A DNA stretch of 64,000 bases from contig CAVTJP010000002.1 of assembly GCA_963735085.1 (NCBI GenBank), positions 1 to 64,000 of the forward strand, written 5' to 3'. How positions within the stretch are numbered: position 1 is the first letter of the stretch; each line of letters starts with the position of its first letter. This document shows, piece after piece, positions 17,001 to 25,212 of the stretch. Source of the stretch: DATJGR01 sp963735085 (GTDB lineage: Bacteria > Pseudomonadota > Gammaproteobacteria > Pseudomonadales > Azotimanducaceae). A model generated the notes under the pieces. It was not told the origin of the DNA, made no database searches, and saw nothing but the letters and a program-made list of their open reading frames with translations. A program made the translations under genes and the position numbers.

Positions 17001-17474
17001 TCACGCACGATTTCGGAAGCCACCCGCACGGTGAAGGTTGGCGCTCGGATTCAGGGGCCGGCGGATGCGATCGAGACAACTCTGACTTCAGACCCGGCGA
17101 TGTCGGATGCGGAGACGTTGTCGTATCTGGTGCTCGGACGACCGCTGAGCGGAGCGACCGCGCAAGAGGGCAACAACGTGATGGGTGCGGCGATTGCGCT
17201 GGGACTGAAAGGTGCCGCACCGGTCGTCAAGGAAGTAACCAACGCGCTCGGCCTCGAAGAACTCACCGCTACCGGCGGCAGTACCGAAGATTTGACGGTG
17301 ATTGCTGGCAAGCGCTTCAGTAATCGCATATTCGTGCGCTATTCGTACCAGACGTTTACGCGGATGAGCGCCATCCTGATCGAACTGATTTTGAGTCGGC
17401 GTGTGTCACTCGAAGCGACCGCGTCGGAGATTCCGGCGATCGACATCATCTACAAGGTGGGCGAGGGCAACTGA
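14022..17474 (+). CDS. tamB: Translocation and assembly module inner-membrane protein TamB
   Basis: The protein has about 1150 residues. The start GTG (14022) overlaps the tamA stop (GTGA), the usual arrangement. It has an N-terminal signal anchor (residues 3-25) followed by a long repetitive beta-taco region. The C-terminal DUF490/TamB domain carries 'LTSDPAMSDAETLSYLVLGR' and ends near 'GEGN'. TamB spans the periplasm as a lipid-conducting groove and pairs with TamA. Length and order match the family. Confidence 0.92.
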   Translation: MRRVWLAVFGTLFGVLTFTTVFLAVLALSNTGTRWLIERTLTLSGLEVEATGIHGTLLHGVRVDSLHLKFGDTVVDVGTFEIAPAWAASFFRDALVLERLAASSIRVVTSGESKPEPLSFELPALPIAVEVRAVHVGRIDVDDLPADEIPGLDGRVGFDGNIYLLRDLDLRTKSYQVAGNVMLTPGTDVPIHGALAWQFGQPATPDSVELAGNIELSGTLRVLIAQARLNDPVEAAASGRVFLLGEVEPRFDLSATLAHWLSGQTHVSDAKLHLVGTLQQFEARAEAGLVSGDLPSAHMTADVSGSIDALRVNNLSLTTKQGRAVARGRIERAPQLAADLAIDLTNVDPGLVAPALSGAVSGHVDLGVRGDDLTISVDALSGQLNDAPFDATGHVTRTGGNWTAPDVQLRVGTNRATMAVNWKGERVEGSAQLDLPDLSTLLPELHGDVTGKVVVMGTRDAPNVEIAANSRALSFNEWSSSSTRIVATLKGKQSLNGHVSVARLSRGTLHVDNVELASRGSLDALTATLGWNLADQRGSVNVSASHVRDRWKLAIAEGSELALPGALWRLDRRVNATFGNGTFDVSAHCWAHSAGKGRICIDTAQGHDDVMNLVGTIDALPVATLSLQFEDAPQLRGSVSGHWNLDSSAGQWRGTAALRTDGLSLVQDVSQDTVQDASRQQSRGLKLPQLNATVDLQNDRAKVRILANDADTQVLDLELTVNGYDAAANIDGRATLAIPDLGFMSTFTRRIGKLDGALNGALDIHGTLGAPDVAGALTIADAVAELTEPRIELTALNLSLQLDGLRQWKLHGTAKSDKGRVQIDGALVEPLSDTRQFHAHIDATDIPASMPDIDVHIGGGVDVDWHPGLFAVKGHVVIPRAKITLSELPPGAVEVSPDVIVVDRVEKHPNASRLQADLEVELKDDVQFAAFGLSTHLAGTLRLRQSIDGVVRLNGTLKLINGTYTAFGQTLAIDSGRLIYTGSPQNPYVDATASRTISEATRTVKVGARIQGPADAIETTLTSDPAMSDAETLSYLVLGRPLSGATAQEGNNVMGAAIALGLKGAAPVVKEVTNALGLEELTATGGSTEDLTVIAGKRFSNRIFVRYSYQTFTRMSAILIELILSRRVSLEATASEIPAIDIIYKVGEGN

Positions 17475-17492
17475 TGCGTGGTGAAGGCGTGC

Positions 17493-17684
17493 TCAGGTGG
17501 TGCGATTGGATAACGCGCGCCGCTCGAGTTCCTCCAACACCATGTCCGCGCACTCTTCGAGGAGCAGTTGATCGTCCTTGTACAGCAGCAGCAGGCGGAC
17601 GAAGCGCTTGACGCGGTCACGCCCCAAAGCGTGAATGGCGGCAACTAGTTCTCTGTCCTCTACTTGCGTAGCCAAGCGGATCAT
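17493..17684 (-). CDS. Small hypothetical helical protein, 63 aa
   Basis: The start at 17684 follows GGTGAGC. The protein is almost entirely helical and charged ('LLLLYKDDQLLLEECADMVL'). It is convergent with tamB and separated from it by 18 bp. Coding-like composition and a ribosome-binding site support it; no family is recognised. Confidence 0.45.
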   Translation of the reverse strand: MIRLATQVEDRELVAAIHALGRDRVKRFVRLLLLYKDDQLLLEECADMVLEELERRALSNRTT

Positions 17685-17867
17685 CGCAGCTCACCGCTCC
17701 CGATCGTCCCGACCATACCCCGGTGCCAACGCAACGTAAACCGCCGCACCGCGCGTTCGCCATCCGTGGAAGTACGCAATGCCGCCGCCGTCCGGACGCC
17801 TTTGGTGACCGCTCATCGGCTTTAGTTGACTGGTGTTTGGGCGTCGGCTGTAGTGGAGCGTTGGCAA

Positions 17868-18710
17868 ATGGTCCGCGAATTTATGCCTGGTGCCACCGAC
17901 AGCGATCTCCCGCTCGGTAAAACGTCCGCCTACGTGACGACGTATACGCCGTCGCTCCTGCGCTCGATCGAGCGCGCGCCGCTGCGCCAGCCACTCGGTA
18001 TCGCCGAGCCGCTGCCGTTTCACGGCGAAGACACGTGGAACTGTTACGAGTTTTCGTGGTTGAACCCGAAGGGACGCCCTCAGGTCGGCATCGTCAAAGT
18101 CAAGGTGCCGTGCGGTTCCGCAGCCATCGTCGAAAGCAAATCGTTGAAGCTGTACCTGAATTCGTTCGCGCAGACTGTGTTTGCAACGCGCGCGGAGGTG
18201 ATCACGACGTTGAACTCCGATCTGTCGGTTGCGTTTCGCGCGCCGGTCATCATCGACCTGCTGGATGCGCAGCAGACGCCGGAGCCCATCGCACAATTGC
18301 CGGGGCGCTCACTGGACGAATTGGACGTTGACGTCGACGTATATCACTGGTGCCCCGATCTGCTCGAAGTGGAAGCGGGCGCGGTGACGGTGCGCCAGAC
18401 GCTGCACACGCACCTATTTCGCAGCCTCTGCCCCGTCACCGGCCAACCCGATTGGGCCAGCGTCGTAGTGCAATACGTCGGACATCGAATTCCGCCGGAG
18501 GCGTTGCTGCGTTATCTCGTCTCGTTCCGCCATCACGAGGCGTTCCACGAAACCACGGTTGAACAGATCTTTCTCGACCTCATCCGGCGCTGCGCCCCCG
18601 AACACCTCACCGTGTACGCGCGGTTTCTGCGCCGCGGCGGCATCGACATCAATCCGTTTCGCTCCACCAACGAGACAGCCGCGCCGTCGATGCGGCTGGC
18701 GCGGCAGTAG
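17868..18710 (+). CDS. queF: NADPH-dependent 7-cyano-7-deazaguanine reductase QueF
   Basis: This protein has 280 residues, the long (type II) form typical of gamma- and betaproteobacteria. QueF reduces the nitrile of preQ0 to the amine preQ1 in queuosine synthesis. The substrate-binding motif 'ESKSLKLYLNSF' lies near residue 90 and the nucleophile Cys is in 'LCPVTGQPDW' near residue 190. Two tunnelling-fold halves are visible. The start ATG at 17868 ('MVREFMPG') is chosen over an in-frame one 42 bp upstream because family members begin there. Confidence 0.93.
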   Translation: MVREFMPGATDSDLPLGKTSAYVTTYTPSLLRSIERAPLRQPLGIAEPLPFHGEDTWNCYEFSWLNPKGRPQVGIVKVKVPCGSAAIVESKSLKLYLNSFAQTVFATRAEVITTLNSDLSVAFRAPVIIDLLDAQQTPEPIAQLPGRSLDELDVDVDVYHWCPDLLEVEAGAVTVRQTLHTHLFRSLCPVTGQPDWASVVVQYVGHRIPPEALLRYLVSFRHHEAFHETTVEQIFLDLIRRCAPEHLTVYARFLRRGGIDINPFRSTNETAAPSMRLARQ

Positions 18711-18781
18711 ATTGAACGATCGGTCCACCTCGCCTGCGCTATCCACGATAGGACCCCTCAGGTAGGATACCGCCCCTCGAT

Positions 18782-18897
18782 GGCGACCCACTCCGGTCCC
18801 CTCGCGACGATAAGTTGTGAACCCCGTCAGGCCTGGAAGGGAGCAGCGGCAGCAGCGGACTCGAGCGCCGGGGTGTGGCTGGTTTGGGTTGCCACCC
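18782..18897 (+). ncRNA. ffs: Signal recognition particle 4.5S RNA
   Basis: The conserved apical loop of bacterial 4.5S RNA is present as GTCAGGCCTGGAAGGGAGCA around 18828-18847, followed by the matching GCAGC side. The ends pair: GGCGACCCA at 18782 with TGGGTTGCC ending at 18893, followed by ACCC. Its length of about 115 nt is normal. The RNA partners with Ffh for co-translational membrane targeting. It lies just before tRNA-Ser. Confidence 0.9.
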
Positions 18898-18916
18898 TTT
18901 AATTTCGAGCGTGATT

Positions 18917-19006
18917 GGAGAGGTGTCCGAGCGGCTGAAGGAGCACGCCTGGAAAGTGTGTATGGGGTAAAACCCATCGAGGGTTCGAATCCCTCCCTCT
19001 CCGCCA
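18917..19006 (+). tRNA. tRNA-Ser(GGA)
   Basis: This 90-base gene begins GGAGAGG, which pairs with CCTCTCC before the discriminator G and encoded CCA (19004-19006). The anticodon loop CTGGAAA gives anticodon GGA. The long variable arm, typical of class II tRNAs, is GTATGGGGTAAAACCCATC-like, and the T arm contains GGTTCGAATCC. The paralogue array begins just downstream, so this gene could have served as an insertion site. Confidence 0.93.
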
Positions 19007-19290
19007 AAATGCCGTGTAACCATCTGAAATATAAGAATATTATTTATATTCGTTCGATCCGTGCACAATCACAGGTACAAACCTGGTCCCGATGATACCG
19101 AACGCCGCTTGGTGGACTTCGGATCTGATTTGGATCGTTTTGCGATCCCAAGATGTCTTGGCTTCGACTTCGACCATAAGCAACCCGCGACGTCGTCGGC
19201 CCGCTGAAGTTAGGCAACGACGGCAGTCGATAGGTCGCACAGCCCGACGTCCGCTCCCGACCCGAAGCAGTCACCGCATGGAAGTCGCTT

Positions 19291-19875
19291 CTACGGACGC
19301 CGTTCTGTCGATGCAGATTGCTGGGCCGCCACAGTGGGGTCATTGTCGGACGGCGCGGCTTCCGGGTGCCGAGCCACCCCGGCCTGAACGAGCCTGTCGA
19401 TCATCTGCGAAACTGAGTGAGGCCATGCCGCATCAACGGTCATGCCAGCCGCCGCTCTCGCACGTTGATGGGCTGCCGCGCCCTCACTCCAAACACGATG
19501 GGCGGCCGGGTGCTGCAACAGGAAGCGTGCCCAGGCAAGCGCGGGGACTTGCTCTTCCGTCCCGAGGAGCCTGCTACGTCGATAGTGTAGAAAATAATTG
19601 AGGCCTCGATTTTCGACGAGCGACTCGAACGCTATTCGATCAGCATCACTCAACGGTTCCCCCGCATTGGCTCGAACCAACAGATCCGAGTTTTCGATCA
19701 TCTGATTGAACATGAGCTGGTTGTTAGATTGGGTCACGCTTATATGGTCGGCTTCCATCGCAATTCGCGCTGCACGCACTTGCACGGCTAGATATGCCAA
19801 GGTCACAAGGATGGCTATCGAACTAACGAACTCTCCGATGTTTCCAAGCAGCTGAACGGTTGAATTCAGATCCAT
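19291..19875 (-). CDS. Array membrane protein, paralogue 1
   Basis: This 194-residue protein is the first intact member of the family that fills the next 22 kb. Family layout: a short N-terminus (here MDLNSTVQLL), one transmembrane helix ending 'YLAVQVR', then a helical domain. Arg just after the helix suggests an outside N-terminus and a cytoplasmic C-terminal domain. The start at 19875 is set by GAGGGG six bases upstream. This copy belongs to the subgroup with an 'EADHISVTQSNNQLMF' helix and an aromatic 'YFLHYRRSRLLGTEEQV' segment, and has an extra 25-residue polar tail. Function unknown. The preceding 19007-19290 has an AT-rich patch (19020-19050) and no convincing gene. Confidence 0.75.
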   Translation of the reverse strand: MDLNSTVQLLGNIGEFVSSIAILVTLAYLAVQVRAARIAMEADHISVTQSNNQLMFNQMIENSDLLVRANAGEPLSDADRIAFESLVENRGLNYFLHYRRSRLLGTEEQVPALAWARFLLQHPAAHRVWSEGAAAHQRARAAAGMTVDAAWPHSVSQMIDRLVQAGVARHPEAAPSDNDPTVAAQQSASTERRP

Positions 19876-20036
19876 TGTTCCCCTCACAACGCACCCACGG
19901 CTGCGGCGAAGTTCGCAGACTCTTGCCGGGACATCAATGGTTGGACCTAATGGCCGTTCCTGGCCGATAGCGGACGTTTCGACGCGGCTGCAGCAACGAC
20001 CGCTTCCGACCCATATGCGGATATCAGCTCATGTTT

Positions 20037-20080
20037 CATCGCATCCCCTCCTATGTGGATGGGGAGAGCGTAGAACTCAA
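20037..20080 (-). promoter_or_regulatory. Orphan copy of the array promoter/RBS block
   Basis: The block upstream of several array genes (minus strand: CTACGCTCTCCCC, then ATCCACA, then an AGGAGGGGATGCG-like ribosome-binding site ending at ATG) is present here, with its ATG at 20037-20039. It is followed by only a short unrelated reading frame. Matching blocks precede paralogues at 21147-21190, 21710-21752, 22292-22335, 33970-34010 and 36056-36095. The gene once driven from here appears to be deleted. Confidence 0.6.
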
Positions 20081-20220
20081 TGCGCCATCAGCCAACGGTC
20101 AGACGAGTCGAGGCCCATCGGGCGATGCGCACCCGAGCGTCCGCTCACGACCCCAAGAAGACATTGGGCTGCGCACTGTTCGTCGGTACGCTGAGACGGG
20201 CACCAATGTCGGAGGGAGCG

Positions 20221-20619
20221 ATGGACTGGGATGCAATTGGCGCGGTTTCGGAGGCGCTCGGGACGTTGGCCGTCGTGATCACACTGATCTATCTGAGTAC
20301 GCAGATCCGTCAGAATTCGAAGGTCATCTCGCTCAACGAAACTTCGTTTGCTCTACAGAACGTGCGCGAACGTATTGGTTCTTTACGCGAATTGAATATG
20401 AACGCGATGAACTCGAGCTGGCTGTGGGCGGTCTTCGAGAAGCTGGTTCACACACTCCCTGACGGCGACGTCCAGTACACGACGATCTCAATCGCCGGCG
20501 CGACCAGTGCCGATTGGGAGCGAGCGCTGAACGAACTAACCGTTGAAGAGCGTGGTCGGTTCTTCTTCTTCAACCTCACGGCGTGGAACAACTGCCAGCA
20601 GATGTTTTACGAGGCGTGA
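20221..20619 (+). CDS. Array membrane protein, paralogue 2 (shortened)
   Basis: This 132-residue product begins MDWDAIGAVSEALG behind GGAGGGAGCG and has a helix ending 'YLSTQIRQNSK'. The soluble domain keeps an aromatic stretch ('RFFFFNLTAWNNCQQMFYEA') that in other copies lies in the middle of the domain, so about 30-40 C-terminal residues are missing. It converges on paralogue 3, and sequence after the stop resembles a C-terminal leftover of another copy, so it was probably cut by a recombination event. Confidence 0.65.
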   Translation: MDWDAIGAVSEALGTLAVVITLIYLSTQIRQNSKVISLNETSFALQNVRERIGSLRELNMNAMNSSWLWAVFEKLVHTLPDGDVQYTTISIAGATSADWERALNELTVEERGRFFFFNLTAWNNCQQMFYEA

Positions 20620-20642
20620 AAGCAATACCGGGCGCTACTTCC

Positions 20643-21149
20643 TCATGCCCCGGTGGGTTCCTCCATCCCCTCCAGCACGGCCACCGATTCGTCCACGGCG
20701 CGCGTCCATCTGTCGTCCCATGGCGTACCGAGCCGGCGCCGTGTCAGCAACACCGATTCCTGATGGCTACGCCAGCTTCGGTACGCAGCGGGGTACTGGT
20801 GAAAGAAGCGCGCCATCTCAGAAACTTGAACCCTCTCCCGACCAGTGCCACGGGCCATGAGTCTGCGGAAGGTGAAGAAATGTTGGGTACTCTTCACTGC
20901 CACAAGCTCGTCGAATATAAAACGCTCCGACGGGCTGAGTTCATCACCCGCATTTCCCTTTATCCAGACGTCGGCGTGCTCCATGAACCGACTTCTCATC
21001 TCGCTTTCCTGTCCTGCATTGACCGAAAAGTGATTGGCCTCCGACTCCATTGTTGATGCCCTGATCTGCACAGCCAGATAGACCAATGTCACGACGACGG
21101 CCAATGAGCCGATCATCTCCCCAACCGCCCCAATCGCATCCCAGTTCAT
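20643..21149 (-). CDS. Array membrane protein, paralogue 3
   Basis: This 168-residue copy has the standard MNWDAIGAVGEMIG start and a helix ending 'YLAVQIRAST'. Its domain shares many positions with paralogue 16 at 33469 ('SRFMEHADVWIKGNAG', 'FIFDELV', 'RFFHQYPAAYRSWRS'), which makes the two a closely related pair 12 kb apart. It has the conserved upstream block at 21147-21190. The final residues (MEEPTGA) recur as a small leftover near 35300. Confidence 0.75.
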   Translation of the reverse strand: MNWDAIGAVGEMIGSLAVVVTLVYLAVQIRASTMESEANHFSVNAGQESEMRSRFMEHADVWIKGNAGDELSPSERFIFDELVAVKSTQHFFTFRRLMARGTGRERVQVSEMARFFHQYPAAYRSWRSHQESVLLTRRRLGTPWDDRWTRAVDESVAVLEGMEEPTGA

Positions 21150-21208
21150 CGCATCCTCTCCGGTGTGGATGGGGAGAGCGTAGAACGGGGTGCAGCATGA
21201 GGGAATGG

Positions 21209-21712
21209 TCAGCCGGGCTTTGCCAGCAGCGAGTCAACATAACGAACGGCATCTGGGGGCGCGAACGGCTTGATTTGAGCCTCGTAAAACACTCGGGGTA
21301 TCCCGGGAGCGCCATATGCACGCTTGACTGCCGCCTCAAACTCAGCGCGGTCGATAGTCGGTAGTTCATCTACATGTGGAATGATTGAGATACGGTAGCT
21401 CCACCAGGATAGGTGCGACCAAAACAGGAGGTTCGCCTCGTCACGAGTCAGACCAGCCTGCTCCATCATTAGCTTGGTGAAGGGGCTGGGTTCAAAGCGA
21501 AGCGCAACCGACGCCTTAGTCGCAGCGCGATTGATTCGCTCATCGACGTTTAGAAGGAATAGGTCGCGCACGGATTGCTGTCTTCCTTGGCTGAGCGCGC
21601 GCCGCGCCTCTGATCGAGCATGCCGAACCTGCACTGCCAGATAACCGAGCGTCACGATAACCGCGGCTCCCCCGACAAAATCCCCAATCGCCCCAATAGC
21701 ATCCCAGTTCAT
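21209..21712 (-). CDS. Array membrane protein, paralogue 4
   Basis: This 167-residue protein has the MNWDAIGAIGDFVGG start and a helix ending 'YLAVQVRHARSEARR'. It belongs to a different domain subgroup shared with paralogue 7 ('RQQSVRDLFLLN', 'LTRDEANLLFWSHLSWW'). The C-terminal half is almost repeated in the internally deleted copy at 31530-31710. The conserved upstream block lies at 21710-21752. Same direction as paralogues 3 and 5, each with its own promoter-like block rather than an operon. Confidence 0.75.
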   Translation of the reverse strand: MNWDAIGAIGDFVGGAAVIVTLGYLAVQVRHARSEARRALSQGRQQSVRDLFLLNVDERINRAATKASVALRFEPSPFTKLMMEQAGLTRDEANLLFWSHLSWWSYRISIIPHVDELPTIDRAEFEAAVKRAYGAPGIPRVFYEAQIKPFAPPDAVRYVDSLLAKPG

Positions 21713-21775
21713 CGATTCCCCTCCTGTGTGGATGGAGAGAGCGTAGAACCGAATGTGCTTTCAAGGAATGCGTCA

Positions 21776-22294
21776 TCAGGTTGCCTGTCCATACTCGCGG
21801 GCTAGGATCGCTACGCCATCGGCGACATCGCGCTCCCAATCCTGATTGATGCCTTTCGCCGTCCAATCGCCTACGAGAAGCCGTTGTGTAGAGAACGAGC
21901 GCTCTCGAACGGCCTGCCAACGCTGGTACGCAAACGGATGCTGATACAGAAATTCGGCCAGTCGCATGGAGTGAATTCTCTCTCGACCACTTCGGAGCGT
22001 CGCGCTGCGCCGGTAAGCGTGGAATGAGTCGGATGACATCATGCGCACAATCCGATCAACGCGCAGGTCGTCGGCGGCGCTCAGCTCAACGCCGGAGTTC
22101 GCCCTGACCCAAAGTTCGGCATGTTCAAGGAGGAGGCGATCGCATTCGAAGGAATTGTCACGCGCCCGGTCGACGAGGTTTGCATCGGTTGCTGTCCGTG
22201 CAGAGCGCACCTGCACGGCCAGGTAAATGAGCGTTATCACGACTGCTGCCGCACCGACTATTTCCCCAACCGCCCCAATCGCATCCCAGTTCAT
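21776..22294 (-). CDS. Array membrane protein, paralogue 5
   Basis: This 172-residue copy has MNWDAIGAVGEIVGA and a helix ending 'YLAVQVRSARTATDAN'. It is very similar along its whole length to paralogue 17 at 35396-36058 (shared stretches 'HAELWVRANSGVELSA', 'YRRSATLRSGRERVHS', 'STQRLLVGDWTAKG'), so the pair is a recent duplication in the same orientation. A promoter-like pair, TTGGCT and TACGCT with a 17-bp spacer, is visible upstream on the minus strand around 22325-22360. Confidence 0.75.
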   Translation of the reverse strand: MNWDAIGAVGEIVGAAAVVITLIYLAVQVRSARTATDANLVDRARDNSFECDRLLLEHAELWVRANSGVELSAADDLRVDRIVRMMSSDSFHAYRRSATLRSGRERIHSMRLAEFLYQHPFAYQRWQAVRERSFSTQRLLVGDWTAKGINQDWERDVADGVAILAREYGQAT

Positions 22295-22360
22295 CGCATC
22301 CCCTCCCGTGTGGATGGGGAGAGCGTAGACCCTGATGCGGAACCAGCCAACGGAAAGCGG
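22292..22360 (-). promoter_or_regulatory. Promoter/RBS block of paralogue 5
   Basis: On the minus strand, TTGGCT (about -35) and TACGCT (about -10) are 17 bp apart. They are followed by CTCCCCATCCACAC and a GGGAGGGGATGCG ribosome-binding region before the ATG. The TACGCT-to-ATG part is conserved in at least five other positions of the array, which supports a shared promoter. The -35 element is less conserved among copies. Confidence 0.45.
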
Positions 22361-22461
22361 CGGCTAACGGCCGCAAGCTGACGCTTCCACGTTGCTGCGC
22401 TAACGGCCGCTTCCGACGCGGGCGCTAAGCGGGTCGATCCTATAGCGACCAGTGGCGGCTA

Positions 22462-23013
22462 CTACTGATTGGGTGTTACGGGTTTGCGGTCCGTCCTGCG
22501 TTCCCTGGCCAGCTGCTGCCACTTCTGTATCATCAGGAACGAATCCCCTTCGTCGATTTCATTGATCAACTTATCGATCAGTTCGCTAAACGCGGGAGAG
22601 AATCCTTCACGAGTAATCTCCCATACCATTTGAAATCCCGGAAAAACCAGAATTTGATCCTTGCAGGCCCGTTCGTAGCCGACATAAATATCTCTATCCA
22701 AGGCGCCGTTTAGAAACTGATAGTGCTGAGTTTCCCAACTAACCATGATTGCTCGCGCAATTTGAACGAACTGAAGGAAATGCGCCGCACTTATGTCTTC
22801 TCTTCCCACAATGCCGCTCAGATAGGCTTCGGACTTTCCAGCATCGGCCAGATTAACCAGCATTGAACTCCAGTTTGTCGTGTTTGTGGCGAGCGTGGAA
22901 CTTTTGACTGATTGGGTATTCTGTCGGATCTGGATCGCGAGATAGATTAGCGATGCGATGACCGCAATCCCGCTGATAAATTCGCCGATATTTGCGAGTT
23001 GCTCAAGGTTCAT
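22462..23013 (-). CDS. Array membrane protein, paralogue 6
   Basis: This 183-residue, more distant copy starts MNLEQLANIGEFIS and has a helix ending 'YLAIQIRQNTQSVKSS'. The 'QIRQNT' continuation places it with paralogues 2, 8 and 13. The domain is rich in aromatics ('SWETQHYQFLNGALDR', 'FPGFQMVWEITREGF'). It does not have the standard upstream block, so its expression may differ from that of copies 3-5. Confidence 0.7.
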   Translation of the reverse strand: MNLEQLANIGEFISGIAVIASLIYLAIQIRQNTQSVKSSTLATNTTNWSSMLVNLADAGKSEAYLSGIVGREDISAAHFLQFVQIARAIMVSWETQHYQFLNGALDRDIYVGYERACKDQILVFPGFQMVWEITREGFSPAFSELIDKLINEIDEGDSFLMIQKWQQLARERRTDRKPVTPNQ

Positions 23014-23035
23014 GATTCAACTCTGATGGTATTCG

Positions 23036-23572
23036 TTACCGAATCAACCCATCTAAGGGAGTATCACTTGAGTTCGCCAACAATTTCTTGATGTAGCGAA
23101 CGGCGTTCTTCTCCACATTCGCCGCTCGCTGGTAGTCCCAGAACAGCTTTCCGTAGCTCTCCGTGTACGACCTCTCAATAGATGCATTCATCCTCGCCAG
23201 CGAATCCGGCGATTGATCGTCGAGGTTGTTGATCGCCGCAATCCAGTTCTGCCAGTTGACGACCTGGTCGCAGAAAATCAGATACGCCTCGCGCGGTGTG
23301 AGTCCCATTTGGTCGATCAGCGCGCCAACGAATCCCCGTTGCAAGAATGTCGAGTTCGAAGCCCGCTCCACCTTGATCATCGCATCGACCAACTCCGGAT
23401 TCTGCAGACGCGCCAGCCATTGATCCCGTACCCCTTGCAGCCGGGCGTTCTGCACACTCGTCCGCAGCTCCGACCGAGCGTGCCGAACCTGCAACGCGAG
23501 GTAGATCAACGTGATGAACACAACGACAGCACCAAAGAACTCGCCGAGTGCGCCCAACTCCATGATTGTCAT
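23036..23572 (-). CDS. Array membrane protein, paralogue 7
   Basis: This 178-residue copy starts MTIMELGALGEFFG at 23572 behind GAGGGTG and has a helix ending 'YLALQVRHARSELR'. The domain resembles paralogue 4 ('GVRDQWLARLQNPELV', 'LTPREAYLIFCDQVVNW'). The stub sequences at 28024 and 29394 begin with the same 'ELGALG' N-terminus, so this is the likely intact relative of those decayed copies. Confidence 0.7.
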   Translation of the reverse strand: MTIMELGALGEFFGAVVVFITLIYLALQVRHARSELRTSVQNARLQGVRDQWLARLQNPELVDAMIKVERASNSTFLQRGFVGALIDQMGLTPREAYLIFCDQVVNWQNWIAAINNLDDQSPDSLARMNASIERSYTESYGKLFWDYQRAANVEKNAVRYIKKLLANSSDTPLDGLIR

Positions 23573-23602
23573 TCGATTCACCCTCAAAGTGGTCAGCGCA
23601 GG

Positions 23603-23698
23603 CTATGTCTGAACCGACGCGACCCTGCCGCGAGCCGCCCATCCACCTAGCGCAAGAAATCCCTCATCGCCGAGATTGCGTATATCGCTTAGCGTCAT
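23603..23698 (-). pseudogene. N-terminal stub of an array paralogue
   Basis: A 31-residue frame begins MTLSDIRNLGDEGF, matching the first dozen residues of paralogues 8 and 12 (MTLSDSIQLLGNLGEF, LTLEDLGNIGE). It then runs into unrelated sequence before the membrane helix would start. It is one of several places where only the first codons of a member survive. No intact gene is seen between here and 24113. Confidence 0.45.
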
Positions 23699-24113
23699 TA
23701 AATCACCCGCTGCATCAGTCACACGATCACCCTGCAGCAGCCGATGCGGCGAACAAGGTTTGCAGAAAAATTCATCGGACCGGCGGCCAGTTCGTGATAT
23801 CGCGCAGCCGCGATGCCCGGGAACCAGCGATTCCAATGACGACCTCAACGACTGAGCAAAGGAAAGATTCAGCTGACAATGAACCGTCCGCGCCTGCGAG
23901 GCCGTCCGATTGTAGTCGTCGAACTACTCGTGAGGCACCCGATCTTGAGCTAGTCTCCCAACCAGCCACCGCAGGGGGCATGGGCATGTCGATCGTGGAG
24001 TTGAGTGCGCGAAGTTCGGACGAGCCGCATCGAGAGTCATCGTGTGGGCTTTCGATCATTTCATCAGCGAGGCTGTCTACCAGGCTGTTCACAATGGTGT
24101 GGGGCCTGCAAGT

Positions 24114-24623
24114 GTGGCTTTAACGCTCGAGGATCTCGGCAACATCGGCGAGATTGTTGGATCCGTTGGAGTCGTCGCGTCGCTGCTCTATCTGGCAATG
24201 CAGGTTCACCAGAACACCAAGGCAGAGCGCACCCGGGCTGTCTATTCCTACATGCAGTCCTATGGGGACGCGATTCGTTCCGTAACGACCTCGAAGGAAA
24301 CCTCACACATATTTCGAGTAGGCGGTGAGGATCCCTCCGCGTTGGATGATGACGAGCGGCACCTCTACTTTTACCAGGTTGGTCAATTCATGACCAACTG
24401 GGAGGGCCTGTTCAGCCTGTACGAGAATGGAACGCTTGGCGAACGTCGCTGGGGCGCCGTGCGCGCGGATATGTCGTCGGTTCTCACCACACCAGGCGGG
24501 AGATCGTACTGGATTGAAGCCCGCCAGTCGTTCGATTCGTACCCGGAGTTGCAGAGACTCATCGATCAGATCGTCGCCGCCGATTCGGCCAAGTGGAACG
24601 CGACAATGAGGCACTCAACATGA
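24114..24623 (+). CDS. Array membrane protein, paralogue 8
   Basis: This 169-residue copy is read from a GTG at 24114 (then ALTLEDLGNIGEIVGS). The frame is open upstream to 24042, but that segment lacks family likeness. The helix ends 'YLAMQVHQNTKAERTR', where His replaces the usual Arg after the helix. The domain keeps 'FYQVGQFMTNWEGLF' and 'GGRSYWIEARQSFDS'. It is followed 46 bp later by a multi-pass membrane protein on the same strand. Confidence 0.65.
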   Translation: MALTLEDLGNIGEIVGSVGVVASLLYLAMQVHQNTKAERTRAVYSYMQSYGDAIRSVTTSKETSHIFRVGGEDPSALDDDERHLYFYQVGQFMTNWEGLFSLYENGTLGERRWGAVRADMSSVLTTPGGRSYWIEARQSFDSYPELQRLIDQIVAADSAKWNATMRHST

Positions 24624-24669
24624 AACACAAGTTACTCATCGCCCGCCGAAGCCAACCGCAAGGATAGCG

Positions 24670-25134
24670 TTGGAAGCGCTCCAGACAGTTGCGGAGATAG
24701 CGATCACGCTGATCGGGTTCGTCGGCATGTTCATCGCATTGCGTTCCGAACGCGCCTCCACATCGAGGGCCGAACTAACGGACTTTCTGCAGTCGGCCAT
24801 TGGCGCCGTCGTATTTGCGTTTTTGCCTCTCATTTTGAACGGAATTCTGCAGGAGCAAGCTCTGTGGCGGGTTTCGTGTGGACTCTTCGGAGTCTTCCAT
24901 CTTTCCATCTGGGTGCTTTCAACTCGTGCGCATCTGTCCGTGCGCCGCTTTTCTGGTGCAGAGTGGTCATTCGCCGGCGTTTCGCTTCTCGTAATCGCCC
25001 TGAAGTTGGCGGTTGGTGCCGGGTTCTTCGTTGGCTACGGTTTTCAAATCTATTTGCTCGGCCTGGTCTGGCTCATCCTGAACTGTGTGGTTGGATTCTA
25101 TGGGTTCATGGCGAAGTCGCTTTGGGGAAGTTAA
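24670..25134 (+). CDS. Four-helix membrane protein of unknown function
   Basis: This 154-residue protein is read from TTG 24670 behind AAGGAT. Four hydrophobic helices are visible (about 8-26, 45-65, 75-95 and 100-145), with short charged loops. Its first helix ('AEIAITLIGFVGMFIAL') recalls, but does not match, the array family's helix. It lies between two array members and could be a partner or unrelated cargo. Confidence 0.55.
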   Translation: MEALQTVAEIAITLIGFVGMFIALRSERASTSRAELTDFLQSAIGAVVFAFLPLILNGILQEQALWRVSCGLFGVFHLSIWVLSTRAHLSVRRFSGAEWSFAGVSLLVIALKLAVGAGFFVGYGFQIYLLGLVWLILNCVVGFYGFMAKSLWGS

Positions 25135-25212
25135 CGGGTCGGCCCAACGGCGACGCCAGGCGGCGCCGCCGCCGGACGTTCGCGCCGCGCAACTCGGACG
25201 ATATTTGAGGCG

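Noticed and set aside
12856..17220. Long minus-strand frames opposite tamA and tamB
   Set aside because: They mirror the codon structure of well-supported genes and show no domain likeness.
19944..22430. REP-like intergenic pieces (GGCCG...CGCTTCCGAC) at about 19944-20015 and 22362-22430
   Set aside because: Only two imperfect copies were seen and no clear hairpin unit could be defined.
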